56,037 nucleotides of DNA from Apophysomyces variabilis (lineage: Eukaryota > Mucoromycota > Mucoromycetes > Mucorales > Mucoraceae). Each line of letters starts with the position of its first letter. Position 1 is the stretch's first letter. This document shows positions 35,040 through 46,816 of the stretch, one piece after another. The stretch lies in NCBI GenBank assembly GCA_002749535.1, contig MZZL01000408.1:2573011-2629047 (forward strand), in the 5' to 3' direction. A program made the position numbers and the translations under genes. The notes beneath the pieces are model-generated. The model saw only the letters and a program-made list of their open reading frames with translations, ran no database searches and was not told the DNA's origin.

Positions 35040-37602
35040 GAAGACAGCGAATCTACACTGATATATATACAGTGAAGAATGGTGACAGCAAGTGCAGGTT
35101 GCTAAGAGACATAGTGGGTAGACTTGAGCTGATTTCTATTCCCAGAGTAACTAGAACCTGGAGACGTTATGCTTGCGATCATGTTATCCTCTGACCAAAC
35201 AATCGTCTCAGGCAATAACAGACAAAAAGCATGGCCACTGTACATAAAACTAGGTATGGTTCGCACCACTTGCAAACATTGTCTGAGTTTCTGCATTGGA
35301 TAGGAAATACGCCCTTGGAGTTGAGAAATAAGTACTCTACAGGGGCTAACAGACTGCTGGCATACCTGGCAATCTTAGCATCTCCAGATTTGCGCAATTC
35401 TTCGTGGTTTCTAGACGCGCTTCAATGCACTTTTCCATCACTGTCTATCCCTAATACTTCAGCCCTTTTCTAGCGGCAACAACTACCAGTAAGATACTAG
35501 TTTAAATGGGCCAGGAGACAGAACATAGTTGCAATTGTTCTGATCCTTCCTTTGTTAATTCTAACGGTAACATACTGTGTTAGAGGACATATTTATTAAG
35601 AGGTCCATTTAATAGGATCTATCGATGCATTCCTGCATTATCTGCATATACAGCAGACCTTCCAGAACAGTAAGCTTGTCATTTTAGGGGTTTTATTTGC
35701 TTAATTCATTGGTTGCAATGTATAGAATATTGCTTACTTTAACAAAACATGGATACACCAGCGAGGGCTGCCCCAGATGTTGGATAGCGACAAAGGACTT
35801 TGCGAAACAACCAAGTACCACAGATGTCCACAAGTGTGATAGCTAGATGAAAGCCTTGTACGAATACGTAACACTTCTAATTGCCAATGGCCAACAGTTT
35901 TGGCCCAGGATATCGTTAATACTCTTTCAACATTATTACGGTAAGTTGTTTCGTCTTTACTTCAGATGAGTAATTTTTGTTTGATCCCATTACTGAACCA
36001 TTAAAATATCTAGAACGCATCCTTGGATCTGCCTCTTTTTGATATCCACAGTTCAATCCTTGTAGATGACTTACATCAACTGGAAGGTGTGTTCAAGCAC
36101 TTGCATGCTTGTGTTAAAAGTATGGTTGCGGAAAAGTTGAAAAATGCTGGTATTCGAAGAGCGATCCATAGATAAGATGATTCATCGCATTTACTTACTA
36201 AGATGTCAGCATTTTCAGGGCAGTGTCCATCCCAGCTTATACAAATCTGAGGCAATTCAAAAAGAAGTTATTTCTAAACGCGGTAAAAAACCCGACCTTT
36301 GCCGAAATGCGCGACAACATAGCCGGAAGTTGCATAGACCCAATGTGAGCAATAGAATAGTTCTAACAACAATAAATTAGATACTTTACCATGCGCCTAT
36401 GACCTGATAAGATTTCAAGCATGCCTTTGTCTCCGTCATTTCATTGATTTCTTTTACCACGCTACCTCCAAGGAGCATACAGAGAAGACATTCCATAAAA
36501 CTAACATATCCCTTGTTTCATACAATCTTTATTTGCCTATGTTCGAAAGCTACTCAAAGGTAAGCGCTTGATGGCATTGCTTGTATAAGATGTTGATGCA
36601 TTAAAAAAAAGTAAGCTGATTTTTCCAAAAAAGCATATGCTACGGAAGTACTGCGACAATATAATAAGTAGAGGCGCAATAACAGCGTACAATAGTATGC
36701 AAACAGAGAATCAGCATCTGTACGACGCAAAACAGCCAGCGCGAAGGACGAACCATAGAGCAGGCTATATCTTTCAGTATTTTTCACTACCGTAAAGCGA
36801 CTGGACTTAAGTACTCGCCAGATGGCCAGATACGTTGAGCGTAGAGATGCACTTTTCGACTTTTCCGGAAACGAGCCATATTCTATTGCCATCCTAGATC
36901 ACCAGAAAGTCGAAGGCATAAATTGCAGGTAGCGATACAAAAAAGCGGAACACGTCGTTTCCTTGAACAGCGAACTAGTGTCCAGCACATCAAGACCCTC
37001 TTAAAGTCTTTTCTCGATATGGAAAAAGAAGGTCGCAGAGTTACAAAAGAGTAACGTATATGCCAAAACTGGATACCAACGAGGCAGCCGGCTTGTACAG
37101 AGTACAGATTTCATTCATTGATTGAGAATTGCGTAGATCCATATCTATCAAACATTAGAGCTCGTAGATTTCGACGATGCTATACCAGTACAGGAAAAAT
37201 AAGGGCACACGATCAGTTTTGTTGGCAGAGTAGAAACGACTACGCTGCATTTAAAAAGAAGGATACTATCTTGTTTGGCCAACCTTGGCTTTCCTCCCGG
37301 CATCATACAAAGGGGAAAATCTAGAGCTCTGTCTTGCGCGCCGTATAGCTGTCATTGCGCATCCTCATCCCACCGGCTTGCAAATAGTGGAACCTGCTTT
37401 GAACGAGAATTATGAAGGCTTATTCATTGCAGAAGTGAAAAGCATTGAACGATCTGTTCATGTTGTTCCTGATTTCGGTTCCACTGAACGCTCAGACGAT
37501 TCACATTTTCGCCACTTAAATCAATCACGACACGGAAGATACTCTTGGACATTAGTTAATCCTTGGCTTCCAGAATTGCCTTCATCAGGACTTGTTATCT
37601 AG
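35040..37602 (+). pseudogene. Decayed Plavaka-type (CACTA superfamily) transposase
   Basis: Read across frames, the plus strand gives, in order, segments typical of Plavaka transposases: GDVMLAIMLSSDQTIV...QKAWPLYIKLGMV (about 35162-35260), NRLLAYLAILASPDL (about 35347-35390), DIHSSILVDDLHQLEGVFKHL (about 36045-36110), a helical FQACLCLRHFIDFFYHAT segment (about 36410-36470), RQMARYVERRDALFDF (about 36815-36865), and a C-terminal SVHVVPDFGSTERS (about 37450-37490). The frames are broken by several shifts and stops, and some short introns may remain, so it cannot make a full protein. Calling the family is recognition from conserved blocks, not a search. Possible ends are not resolved. A MITE with CACTA-like ends starts 163 bp downstream. 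Confidence 0.65.
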
Positions 37603-37764
37603 AGTCAAGCGGTGTTGATTGATGACGATGATGTTAGCACATCATTTAGCGATAGCACAGAGAAAAAATAGATAAATTAAGCGATTAGTAAAAATATTGC
37701 CAACTTGGCAAGTTGCTATTGTATCAACGATCAGTTCAACTTTTCCTTTTACAACCAATGACCG

Positions 37765-37970
37765 CACTATGGGAAATGTGGGATCCTTTTGGTCTCTATC
37801 AGTTCCTATTGAGCTATTTCTGGTTCCTGATGTACTATTTTCTATAAAGTACAAAATAGTCCATTGGGAACCAAAGTTACATTCTACAGCGGACTCTGAA
37901 ACTTTGGCTCCTGATGTACTATTTCTTTACTTAATGAAAAGCAGTACATCAGGAACCACTTCCCATAGTG
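37765..37970. mobile_element. MITE, family A, copy 2 (CACTA-like ends)
   Basis: A 206-bp palindromic element. CACTATGGGAAATG at the left faces CACTTCCCATAGTG at the right. A CG dinucleotide flanks both ends (37763-37764 and 37971-37972), consistent with a 2-bp target duplication. Internal copies of TTCCTGATGTACTATTT occur twice direct and once inverted. Related to 3281-3465. CACTA-superfamily elements start with CACTA and make 2-3 bp duplications, so a non-autonomous Plavaka derivative is a reasonable guess. Confidence 0.75.
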
Positions 37971-40900
37971 CGCTAGCATATATTCTTGTAATAGTTTGCA
38001 GGTGTTCCTCGTCATTAGCTCCTTTGTGGCAGGTAATCTAGACATTACTTTCTCTGATTTAGCTGCACAAGGCTATATTTATTTTATAGCCTTTGAAATG
38101 TACATTAATGGAGTTAATAGATATTAGGATTAAAGCATGTCTTTTGCCTCTTTCAAAGCACATAAACCTCCTGATGGGAGATAAAAGTACACAAAGACCT
38201 TTTAGTGTTTTAAATTTTTCCCCGATGCCATGTCAGGGGAAAATGAATCATGTTTTATTGGCATGCCTTACGTGGGCTATCTGTTTTTTCGATGGGCTTC
38301 ACTATATTAAACTCGAAATTAACTTTCAACATGGAGAACACCGCATCCACATCCTTGGAATCAAAACAGGAAGTAACCAGCACAGTACGGTAAACTATTA
38401 ATTCTTGGCTCAGGATGCGTACCAAAGAAAAGTTACCCAAGTTCATAAGGCGAGAAATGGAGAACAATTTGTCTTAGCTTTGTGGCACCGTGAGAGTATT
38501 GGAAGTATTGCCAAAATCTTGAAGAATCCAAACTTTGAAAGAGCATATGCAACGAACAACACCGCCTTCTCTCAAAAGCAAGCCAAGTTTGAATATAACA
38601 AGAAACTTGACAAACTACAAAACACTCTTGCCAGCGCTACAAAAGCATTCCTACCCTAACAATTTTGCTATCCAGTTTCATCACCGTCACATTCAGCTGC
38701 ACCTTCTGCGAGAAGCGAGGATATGAATAGCGAGTTTGTCAAAACAAAGCTAGCTGCGCTCAACTAAGGGTAAATTTTTAAGGTGACCGACTTTAAGATG
38801 ATCCGCTTTAAGCCTGGACTACTCGATGTGGATACATGAGTAACATTGTTCGAGAAGTGCCCTGTACACATTCGTGCCTGGGTAGCTGGAAAATCTGTAC
38901 AAAATCTGGGTGACTGAGAAAAATTTCAGAAAGTAGGCTCAGTTCCATGAACGTTTAATAAGAGACAACCGTGCTATGATTTCTATGGATACAATGAAAA
39001 AGTAAATGAAGATCAACTATTACATCTTTCATTCAAAGATAGGAAAACGCACTGCAAAGATATAATCAATCAGTGCTAAACGAGGCAGAAAAAAGAAAGC
39101 TGATCGGCAATAGCAACTTTACATCAACGGCCAAACAATGGTAAAGCCGCAAATAGCAGATGTGAGGAATTTGAACAAAGAAGCGGATACACCAAAGCTT
39201 ACTAGCGAACACAGTGAAAGATCAACCATGTAGATCCCGGGCTTTTTTTCCTACGATTACATGCCGTAAAGGCTTTTAGTTTTGGCTGTGTTCGACTGAG
39301 AGAGCTATTAAACAATGGTTGCATTCCTAATTGTGGGGCCGAACCGGATATACAAACGATCAAAGTGTTTCATTCCTATGTTTAAGACCGGGATATCCTA
39401 AGCGACGTGCTCCTATCGGACGTCGCTGTCTTAAAGGTTTAGACGGTGACCTGGTTGCACCTATGTATGGTGGTGCTATTCTAAACCTTGACGGTTCAAG
39501 TTACGACCGAGATAAATCAGGCGATGTGCACAATTTTTTTTATGGCGGACTCGATGAGTACATGGTTGGATCGACCAGTAAAACCTAGGTGAATATTTTA
39601 CCCAAAAGAAGTATGCAATCTAAGACCATAGTGCTACACACGCAATATTACACCATCCGTAGAGTTTGACGATTTAATTATGGAGTTCTCGAGAAAAGAG
39701 TTTGTGCAACTATAGTTACTGCTTCTGCAGCGCGCTGCGTATCATAGCACAAGTGAACATGGCAAAGCCTCCTTTCCAGGCACCGTGCCGTCCAGAAAAT
39801 TTCGGCGCCACATTAGGGCATCAGCAGAAAGCACATCGCTAATCAGTCCTTTACTATTCATAGTCATATTTCTTGTCGGATCTGCACATTAATTCTTCTA
39901 GATAGAATAGTTTTAAATCTACTCTGTTTAATTCTTCGGAGTTTTGGCAGGAAGATGATTCGGCAATATCTTAGTTCGTGTCTTAAATGATGGAATCTCT
40001 CGGTCGAACCTTTAGCCCAAATGCCATTCACTTTAAACGTACTGTAGTATGTTGAAAACCGAAAATAGAGTTGTAGATGCAATGATTACTTTTGAATAGC
40101 TAGTGAACTTCTTAGCATCTATGCTCATTATGTATTTCCTGCTGCTAGATAACGGCGCTATTGAATGTCCAGACGGCGCTGCTGCTCCTCTTCTATATAT
40201 GGATCTATTTTCAATACTGAAGCGACGAAAAGCAACAAGTGACATCTATATTTTACTATGTTTGCAAATGAAGTCTATTATCCATGTTAAGTCATATATG
40301 TCCAATTCCTGTGAAACGAAGTGTGACCAAACGTCATCACCTGCTTAGTTGTGTTTGGTTCACTAGAAACAAAAAGCATAAGAAAAACACAAAGAGAAAA
40401 ATAAGACGGCAGAAGTATGAGTAAGCTAACCAAAACACCACCGCTAGTGAACATTCAGCAACGCAACATCGGTGAAGGTAGTCCGCCGTATGAAATAGTA
40501 ATGATTAACGTCGTCATCAGTACGCAAGTATAACAAGGAGCCACTCATTCCCCGTCAGGGTACCCGAAAGATGCGGATGTATTTACATCTGCTGAATCGT
40601 CTCAGCCACCTTGAACTCCTGTTGACTAAACGCGAACGCCTTCAGGGATCGTCAAACCTGGAGAGCCATAAGAAGTATGAAGAGGTACTAGAAGAATCGG
40701 TATTACCCAACAAGGAAAACTTGACTCTTTTGGTTACAGATATTGGAGAGTGACATCAATCTTTGTGTGGCATCTGTACAAAGTATTTGGGATCAGTTGG
40801 ACATGAAGGATGCATTAAGCAGAGAGGTAAACAAGAGCCAGATGGCCCATGAAGCCTAGTACGCTCATATTGGCACGATGATATTGCGGTCTTAGGCATA

Positions 40901-41930
40901 TGTTCAACGCATGAATCTGAATATGCTATACCCCAGAGCAACCCAGTTTCTGTTTTTACACAAAGTTGTGCTATCCACGGCTACGTATACCGATATCCAG
41001 GGTACAGTTGCAGATTATTCAATTTCTAATTTCGCTAAACAGGCACGTTTGTAGCACATTATCATAACATAGCCTCTCTCGACCAGCTGTATGTAACGTC
41101 CGCTCGTCTTTACCATGACCTGAATCTCGCCAATCACCAATACATTGCATATCAACTAGCGCTACTTTATGTAGGTTTTTGCTAACTCAATCCCTCTTAT
41201 CACCAACTTACAACATGTAGCAATGTGTTAACTATCAGGGTACTACATTATTCACGAAATTCAAGAGTCGCATAGAGCAACGATTTGACGAGGTTAAACT
41301 GGCAACCAAACAAAATGGCGGCGTACTTAACCAGGATCAGGTGGAATGGTAAGAAAAAGTCAATTGTTGGAGGAAATGGCAAGTTCCATGACGCAAAAAT
41401 AGGCTTCGGTCCCTGACGTTAGATATCATGCGCCATCTACCGGATGGCCTTCGGACAAACCGACTTTATAGTGTAATGTATCAGACAAGGAAGGAACTGA
41501 ATGCCAATTGAGGAAAAAGAAAAAGCTCTTTATTTCTCTGCGTCTATAGGGCACTATAATAATAAAAATTTCCCACGAAACGTACCTGCCTTAAACATCA
41601 CTTGTAAACTCACACTGTCCTATGTTTCCCACTCGTCAGTTGGAGCCAATCCAGTTCGATGTCTCCCATTCCATTCAAATTAGGCTGTTTTGGGGGTGGG
41701 GTTAGTAGTACCTGCAAACATTCCAACGGACAAGACGTTTTGGTAAAGTTACCTTAAAACAACAGATGTCACATGGGTAAATGATGGTACCCAATAAAAA
41801 AATTACAGTCGCTGGCCGTCAAACTCTGTCGCTTTTCCGATGCTTGGAAAGGGGGGGGAAGAGATTCGAGATCCGGGGCGGTTGATGCTGTTGTATCATT
41901 GGATAGCGAATTTATCCAGACTGCAAAAAA
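37971..41930. other. Gene-poor interval with broken coding remnants
   Basis: Short frames with protein-like composition recur (38405-38659 Lys-rich; 39331-39588 with VAPMYGGAILNLDGSSYDRD; 40571-40753; about 41240-41340 KFKSRIEQRFDEVKLATKQ), separated by stops. They look like decayed transposon genes, but I cannot name the family. No intact gene is supported. Confidence 0.4.
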
Positions 41931-41933
41931 ACG

Positions 41934-41940
41934 TATATAA
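41934..41940 (+). promoter_or_regulatory. TATA box of the cysteine dioxygenase gene
   Basis: TATATAA, 72 bp before the CDO1 start codon. The intervening leader is strongly pyrimidine-rich (CTCTCT, TTTCTCTTTC), as in highly expressed fungal genes. Confidence 0.6.
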
Positions 41941-42011
41941 TACTCTCTCTACAGCATCCTCTCGTTTCTCTTTCAATCTTCTCATCTTGATCAACTCTTC
42001 TCTCTTTCATC

Positions 42012-43007
42012 ATGGCACCTCCACAAGAACCTCTTACTGTCGCTGAGGCGTATGACAATACTGACGTTGTCTATCCACTTCCTCCAGTCCAAGACAAAAA
42101 AGATAATTCCTCTTTTACGTTAAAGGATCTTATCCGAGAGATCCACAACGTCCTTGGTCCTGATGGTGGCCTCGATTCTGAGCACATTGATGCAAACGAA
42201 ATCATTCGTCTTATGGAACGCTATAGTTCCAATGCTGACGATTGGAATCAATACACCATGTTTGATCACTCTCGGGCATATACTCGTAATCTGATTGACA
42301 ATGGTAATGGCAAGGTAATGTTCGCATCGAAACTGCTGAAATACTGTCCGTTTTACCGACTCCAATTGTTAGTTTAACTTGATGATCTTGGCTTGGAGCA
42401 AAGGTCAACAAAGGTAAGACAGATCGGAAGCACAAAAAAATAGCTTGTTGTCGTACGATTGTCATACGATTGTCATGGGCTCGTTGCTAATACGATGGTA
42501 TCGTTTCTCTTCCCTTTTCTCTGCAGTCCTATTCATAACCATTCAGGGTCACACTGCATCATGAAAATCCTTGATGGTGAGCTGCAGGAGACATTGTACG
42601 ATTGGCCAGAACAAGAAGTCGAAGAAGAATCAGCAGGTCCAGCCGACATTACCGAAGCCGCGGAGGAGAAGTCGAATAATCTGGTTGGTGCAAAACCACT
42701 GCATGTCTCAAAAGATACTATGTATCACCCTAATGAATGCACCTATGTCCATGGTAAATAATCTCAGACATTTTTTCAGGTTGACCTCACAATGATGACT
42801 CACCCCAAAAATTTTTTTTCTTCAGACAAGATTGGTCTACACCGTATCTCCAATCCAAGCAAAGAACGTGGTGCAGTCTCCTTACATTTGTATACGCCGC
42901 CTTATCAGATGTGTAAAACGTTCGAAGAAAAAACTGGTCGCGCTCGTAGTAGCGGTATCTGTTCGTTTTATTCCGTTGGTGGCACTCGTTGCAAAGAGTC
43001 GTTGTAA
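42012..43007 (+). CDS. CDO1: Cysteine dioxygenase type I
   Basis: Oxidises cysteine to cysteine sulfinate with O2 at a mononuclear iron, controlling cytosolic cysteine. Four exons (42012-42314, 42373-42413, 42527-42753, 42826-43007) give 250 residues, about 50 more than mammalian CDO. Most of the excess is a long N-terminus and an acidic insert (about 145-170, QEVEEESAGPAD). The cupin iron ligands are visible: HNH (His118, His120) and GLHR (His196). Cys125 and Tyr213 keep exactly the spacing of the Cys93-Tyr157 pair that forms the thioether crosslink in mammalian CDO (7 and 17 residues from the ligands). The N-terminal part carries the eukaryotic CDO block YTRNLIDNGNGKFNLMIL. Upstream is a TATA box with a CT-rich leader. 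Confident. Confidence 0.95.
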
Positions 43008-45012
43008 ATATTATTCCCTCAACCTATCAGTCCCCTTGTTTAATAAAGTCGTAATTTCCAAAGCTAACAGCATGTGTGTGAAGAAGTAGAAAGTAGGAAG
43101 AGGATGTGAAAAAGAAAATGCCCCGCTTTTATAACCTTCGTAGTCTTTAGGTCCTCTTCTTGACCACTCAACAGACTGAACGATGGCGAAATCGCTCTCT
43201 ACTTTCATTGGTCAGAGGGAACGACATTTTGATTTCAAACGCCGCTTTTGGTACGGCATGCCCCAGCTGACCTTACTTTTTTTCCGTAGCTGTCTTTGAA
43301 ACCCATTCCATGAAAACCAGGTGCATCAGACTGCAGTTTGCATTCATGGCCTACCCGTCCAGTACGATGCATTGCTCCCTACAACTTTATATTATGCAAC
43401 ATTCAGCTGTGCCATGTTGTGCGCAAAGCTGTGAGTAACTGCAATGCCATGCGGGTGATATGGTGCGAGATATACATCAACCGCAAACATTTGAGCATCC
43501 ATATAGTAGAATAATTTGCTCCACGTGTCGCATCCCTTGCTTCCTCCTCGAGCAGATAGGCTACACTCTGTTTGCTTCCATCAGGACGTATTGACAAGGC
43601 AATGACCCGTCTGCTGATATCCCGTGTTAGAATACTTACACTAGGATTCCAGCTCATACTCTCCTGGGAGTGGTAGATGTCTATGATTGAATACCAACAA
43701 TCTTCGTAGCCTTCTATTCCCTTCTTCATCGACTATGGGTTGGTTGCTATTACAGCGTCATAAATATATACATCAATACATTACATTTTACTCTGTTATT
43801 GGTGATTATTCAGGGGCATTCGCATATGAATTAAGGTTGAAAATCTTGATATCGCATGACTCGCTGCATCTGACTGTTGGTGCTATCTTTTTTACCATAT
43901 ACCTATCGTGCATAACCCTGTTCATGACTTCACTTACATTTTCCATAGGATTTACTGGGGCGAGTATATTAGAAGTTAGGACGCGACGATATCCTCGTAT
44001 CGGATTGACTTGGCTATATAATCTCTATTCTCCTCCATACGTTTGCTGTTCTTTTTAATACGAGTATTTGGTCCGCATCCAATCCGTGCATGCGCCAGAT
44101 CCCAACGGGTTGGATTCGGACAGTCTTGTTTCTTTATTTTCGTCGCTTGCATCAGTTCCGTCTTGTTCTCGCTGATTAAAAAGACAGTACTAAAACCTTG
44201 TTTCTATCCCTTTTTTCGCGATAGATATCATAGGGCGACAACCAAGCAGCTTCATCCCGCGAGTAGCATGCTTTCCATCAAAAAAAGTTCTTAAGTCATC
44301 CAACTGAAATGCAAGTTTATAGCCGTGTTCATTAGCAGATGAATTTATCTCGGTCGAAGCTTCTTCATTTACCGATCACTCTTTCTCTTACAGTCTTCGG
44401 TGTGTCAGGTTCTTGTTCGCTTCGCATGCACTTTGGTTTGTTTTAATGATAACAGAGGGCCTCGACTGTTTATCCGACTTTACAGAGCAGCGTAACAGAG
44501 GTTCAATAGGAGGAACACAAGATCAAGCCTCAGCACTCAAACACCAAGATAGAGATACTTATTGATAAGAAGAAACAGGGATGGAGCGTATCGTAAAGAC
44601 TATTCTGGATATCATTAAAACTTTTACAAAGCATTTAATCCAAGAACAAGGGTGGGCGTAGACGGATCAAAAGAAAGAAAAATAAAAGAAAAGCTAACAC
44701 AAAAGAGATGTTGATGATAGTTTGTTGCGTTGGTAACCTCTTATTCGCTCCCATCAAAAAGCTAATGCCTAAGGTTGGTTTCATGTTTCACGATGTCACC
44801 ACGGTAATAACTTATCTATTCTCTCTCCCTTTCACAACGAATTTGCTTAGCTATAATGCAGCCGGTAATCATTCTGTCATCGCATTCCTCTAATATCACC
44901 TTAATTTGTAAATGGTGCTCTTGAGAGTGTTGCACATATGGCTATTCAGAAGTAAAACGTTTCGATCCATCCTCACCGTCGAATAGCGGGTTGTAACCGA
45001 CACATCGTCAAT

Positions 45013-45475
45013 CACTGTGGGAAAAAGTGAACGACTACTCCCGGCTAGATTCGATAAGTTACCTGATTTATGCTATTGACTATTCACCGTCTTTTGAGGT
45101 TTTCAGGTGAATAGTCGTTGAAACTTTCAGCTGATTCGTCATACCCTTTCGGCATTAGTCTGCCACAACCATGCCGTTTACGTGTAAATGATCGGTTCCG
45201 AGGTCTGCATGTTTCTGATATCTTTCAGTAGCAACTCATTCTGTTTGCACTGCCTTAATAAGACCAATGCTGCCCTCATACAATATTTTGAAGCATCGTT
45301 GTGTGACATGTTCAATAGTATATATCAGAAAGAGAATATAAAGTAGGGTTCTAGTCGGTAACAGTCGTTGTTTGTTTGTCGCATTTACCAAACAATCCCG
45401 ACAAATACACGAATATTACCTGAAAATGTACTTTCAAGTAAATGGTCGGTAATTCCCTGTTTCACGTTTCCCACA
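45013..45475. mobile_element. Possible MITE with CACTGTGGGAAA end
   Basis: CACTGTGGGAAAAAGTGAA at the left is mirrored by TTCACGTTTCCCACAG at the right, about 460 bp away. The terminal motif again resembles the family A ends (CACTATGGGAAA). The right end lacks the outer bases, and no target duplication is evident, so a chance match is possible. Confidence 0.35.
45078..45116. repeat. Perfect 11-bp palindrome
   Basis: GACTATTCACC and GGTGAATAGTC enclose a 17-nt loop. It lies inside the possible MITE at 45013-45475. Confidence 0.7.
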
Positions 45476-46235
45476 GCAAACGGCGTTCTTACTGAATCTC
45501 TATTGACGCAAAGTATACCGGATTGATCCAAAAGCGACCACTCAGACGCAGCGTGCTTGTTGTTGATGCAAAGTAAAACAAAAACAAAACATGAAAATTC
45601 TGGATGCTTACCTAAAATAATACCAAAGCTGCACGTATAGAGCAATGAAGCTTGCCAGATTACCTATAGATTGGCAACAACCATATGGGCATCTGGCAAA
45701 GCAATTTGTCGAAGCAAAAACAGCTTCCAAACTCTGGTAAAGTAGCTCAGGACGATACGATGGCATGCTTTGCAAGTTGTTCAAACGGACAAACATCCCT
45801 CTATCATACAAAGCCTTCTGGAACACATTCTATCGATCTAATCGTGGTGTGGTATAACGCAATAGGAGAAGCGTGCCTGTCCCGCTTTGTACCTAAAGAA
45901 AACAAAATGAACTGGTCATAGTCATAACCGCTTAATCAATCATCGGAGAAACTAGATCTCACTAAAAGGGCAATGTCATCTGTGCTATTTTCTTGGTGTA
46001 AGTGAGTTAAGGCAGACTTCTTGCCTTGATCGCTTGCGAATGGACCCACTTCAAGTCTTCTAAACGACAATTGCGAATCTTCCTTACCGCATTAAGTATG
46101 TTGATGTTTTCTGTTTGTATGGTGGAAACAAATAATTCTCAAACGCACACTGTGAGGAAGATAGCCCACATTTTTTTGACTCTTTATGGCAGGCTATTTT
46201 GAAGCCATGGTTTTTATGCTAACAAAAAAAAATAT

Positions 46236-46405
46236 TCTTCCTTCCATATTACTCAAAGTCGACACTATGCATATCAGAGCTTGATAGCTTTATTTTCCGG
46301 TATTCGGTATCCGTTATCGCTTTTTCCTTTAATGACATGGCAGTAAATGACCATGAGTGACCACGCTGGGGGTTAAGCTAAAATAAGTTTGACATTTGGC
46401 ATTTG
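46236..46405 (+). repeat. Dispersed repeat B, copy 2
   Basis: Second copy of the sequence at 28806-28985, same orientation, differing by scattered substitutions and small indels. It lies immediately upstream of the 3' end of the transposon-like gene at 46817. Confidence 0.8.
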
Positions 46406-46816
46406 TATGAAAGGCTGTACTTAAGGAAACATTCTCTATTTTCTACTTAGAAACGCTTGGTCTATTCTATTACCTTTATTATTTTTTTTACACATTGCAA
46501 TCCACTTGCGGTTTTGTGTTTAACCGCAATATACAGCTGCTGCTCACTTTTACAAGACGATCAAGAACCTCTTAATTCACTTTACCGGTCAACAACCCTA
46601 ATTGCCGGCTAAAATAACCAACGCCTTTACGTTATGCGTGCATTCGCTGCAGGGATGGATTTGAATGGAGCAGTTGGATATATGTTTTGTCTGCGACCAC
46701 TGCACGACCCCTACGTAGCCCCGATGATCTCAACGCTTGGTTATTGTATATATGGTTTCTTACGCTCCTAATGACTTAAAGCAAGCAATAATCCGAAATG
46801 GAGGACTGCCGAACGG

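Larger units (their letters stand above)
43008..46816. other. Gene-poor interval
   Basis: No supported gene. It holds a possible MITE starting at 45013, a short perfect palindrome at 45078-45116 and copy 2 of repeat B at 46236-46405. The frame at 43403-43729 (-) is open for 108 codons but matches nothing I recognise. Confidence 0.5.

Noticed and set aside
37118..37324. Independent gene in 37118-37324
   Set aside because: Its sequence fits between the Plavaka blocks and continues into 37285-37602 after frame changes, so it is part of the relic.
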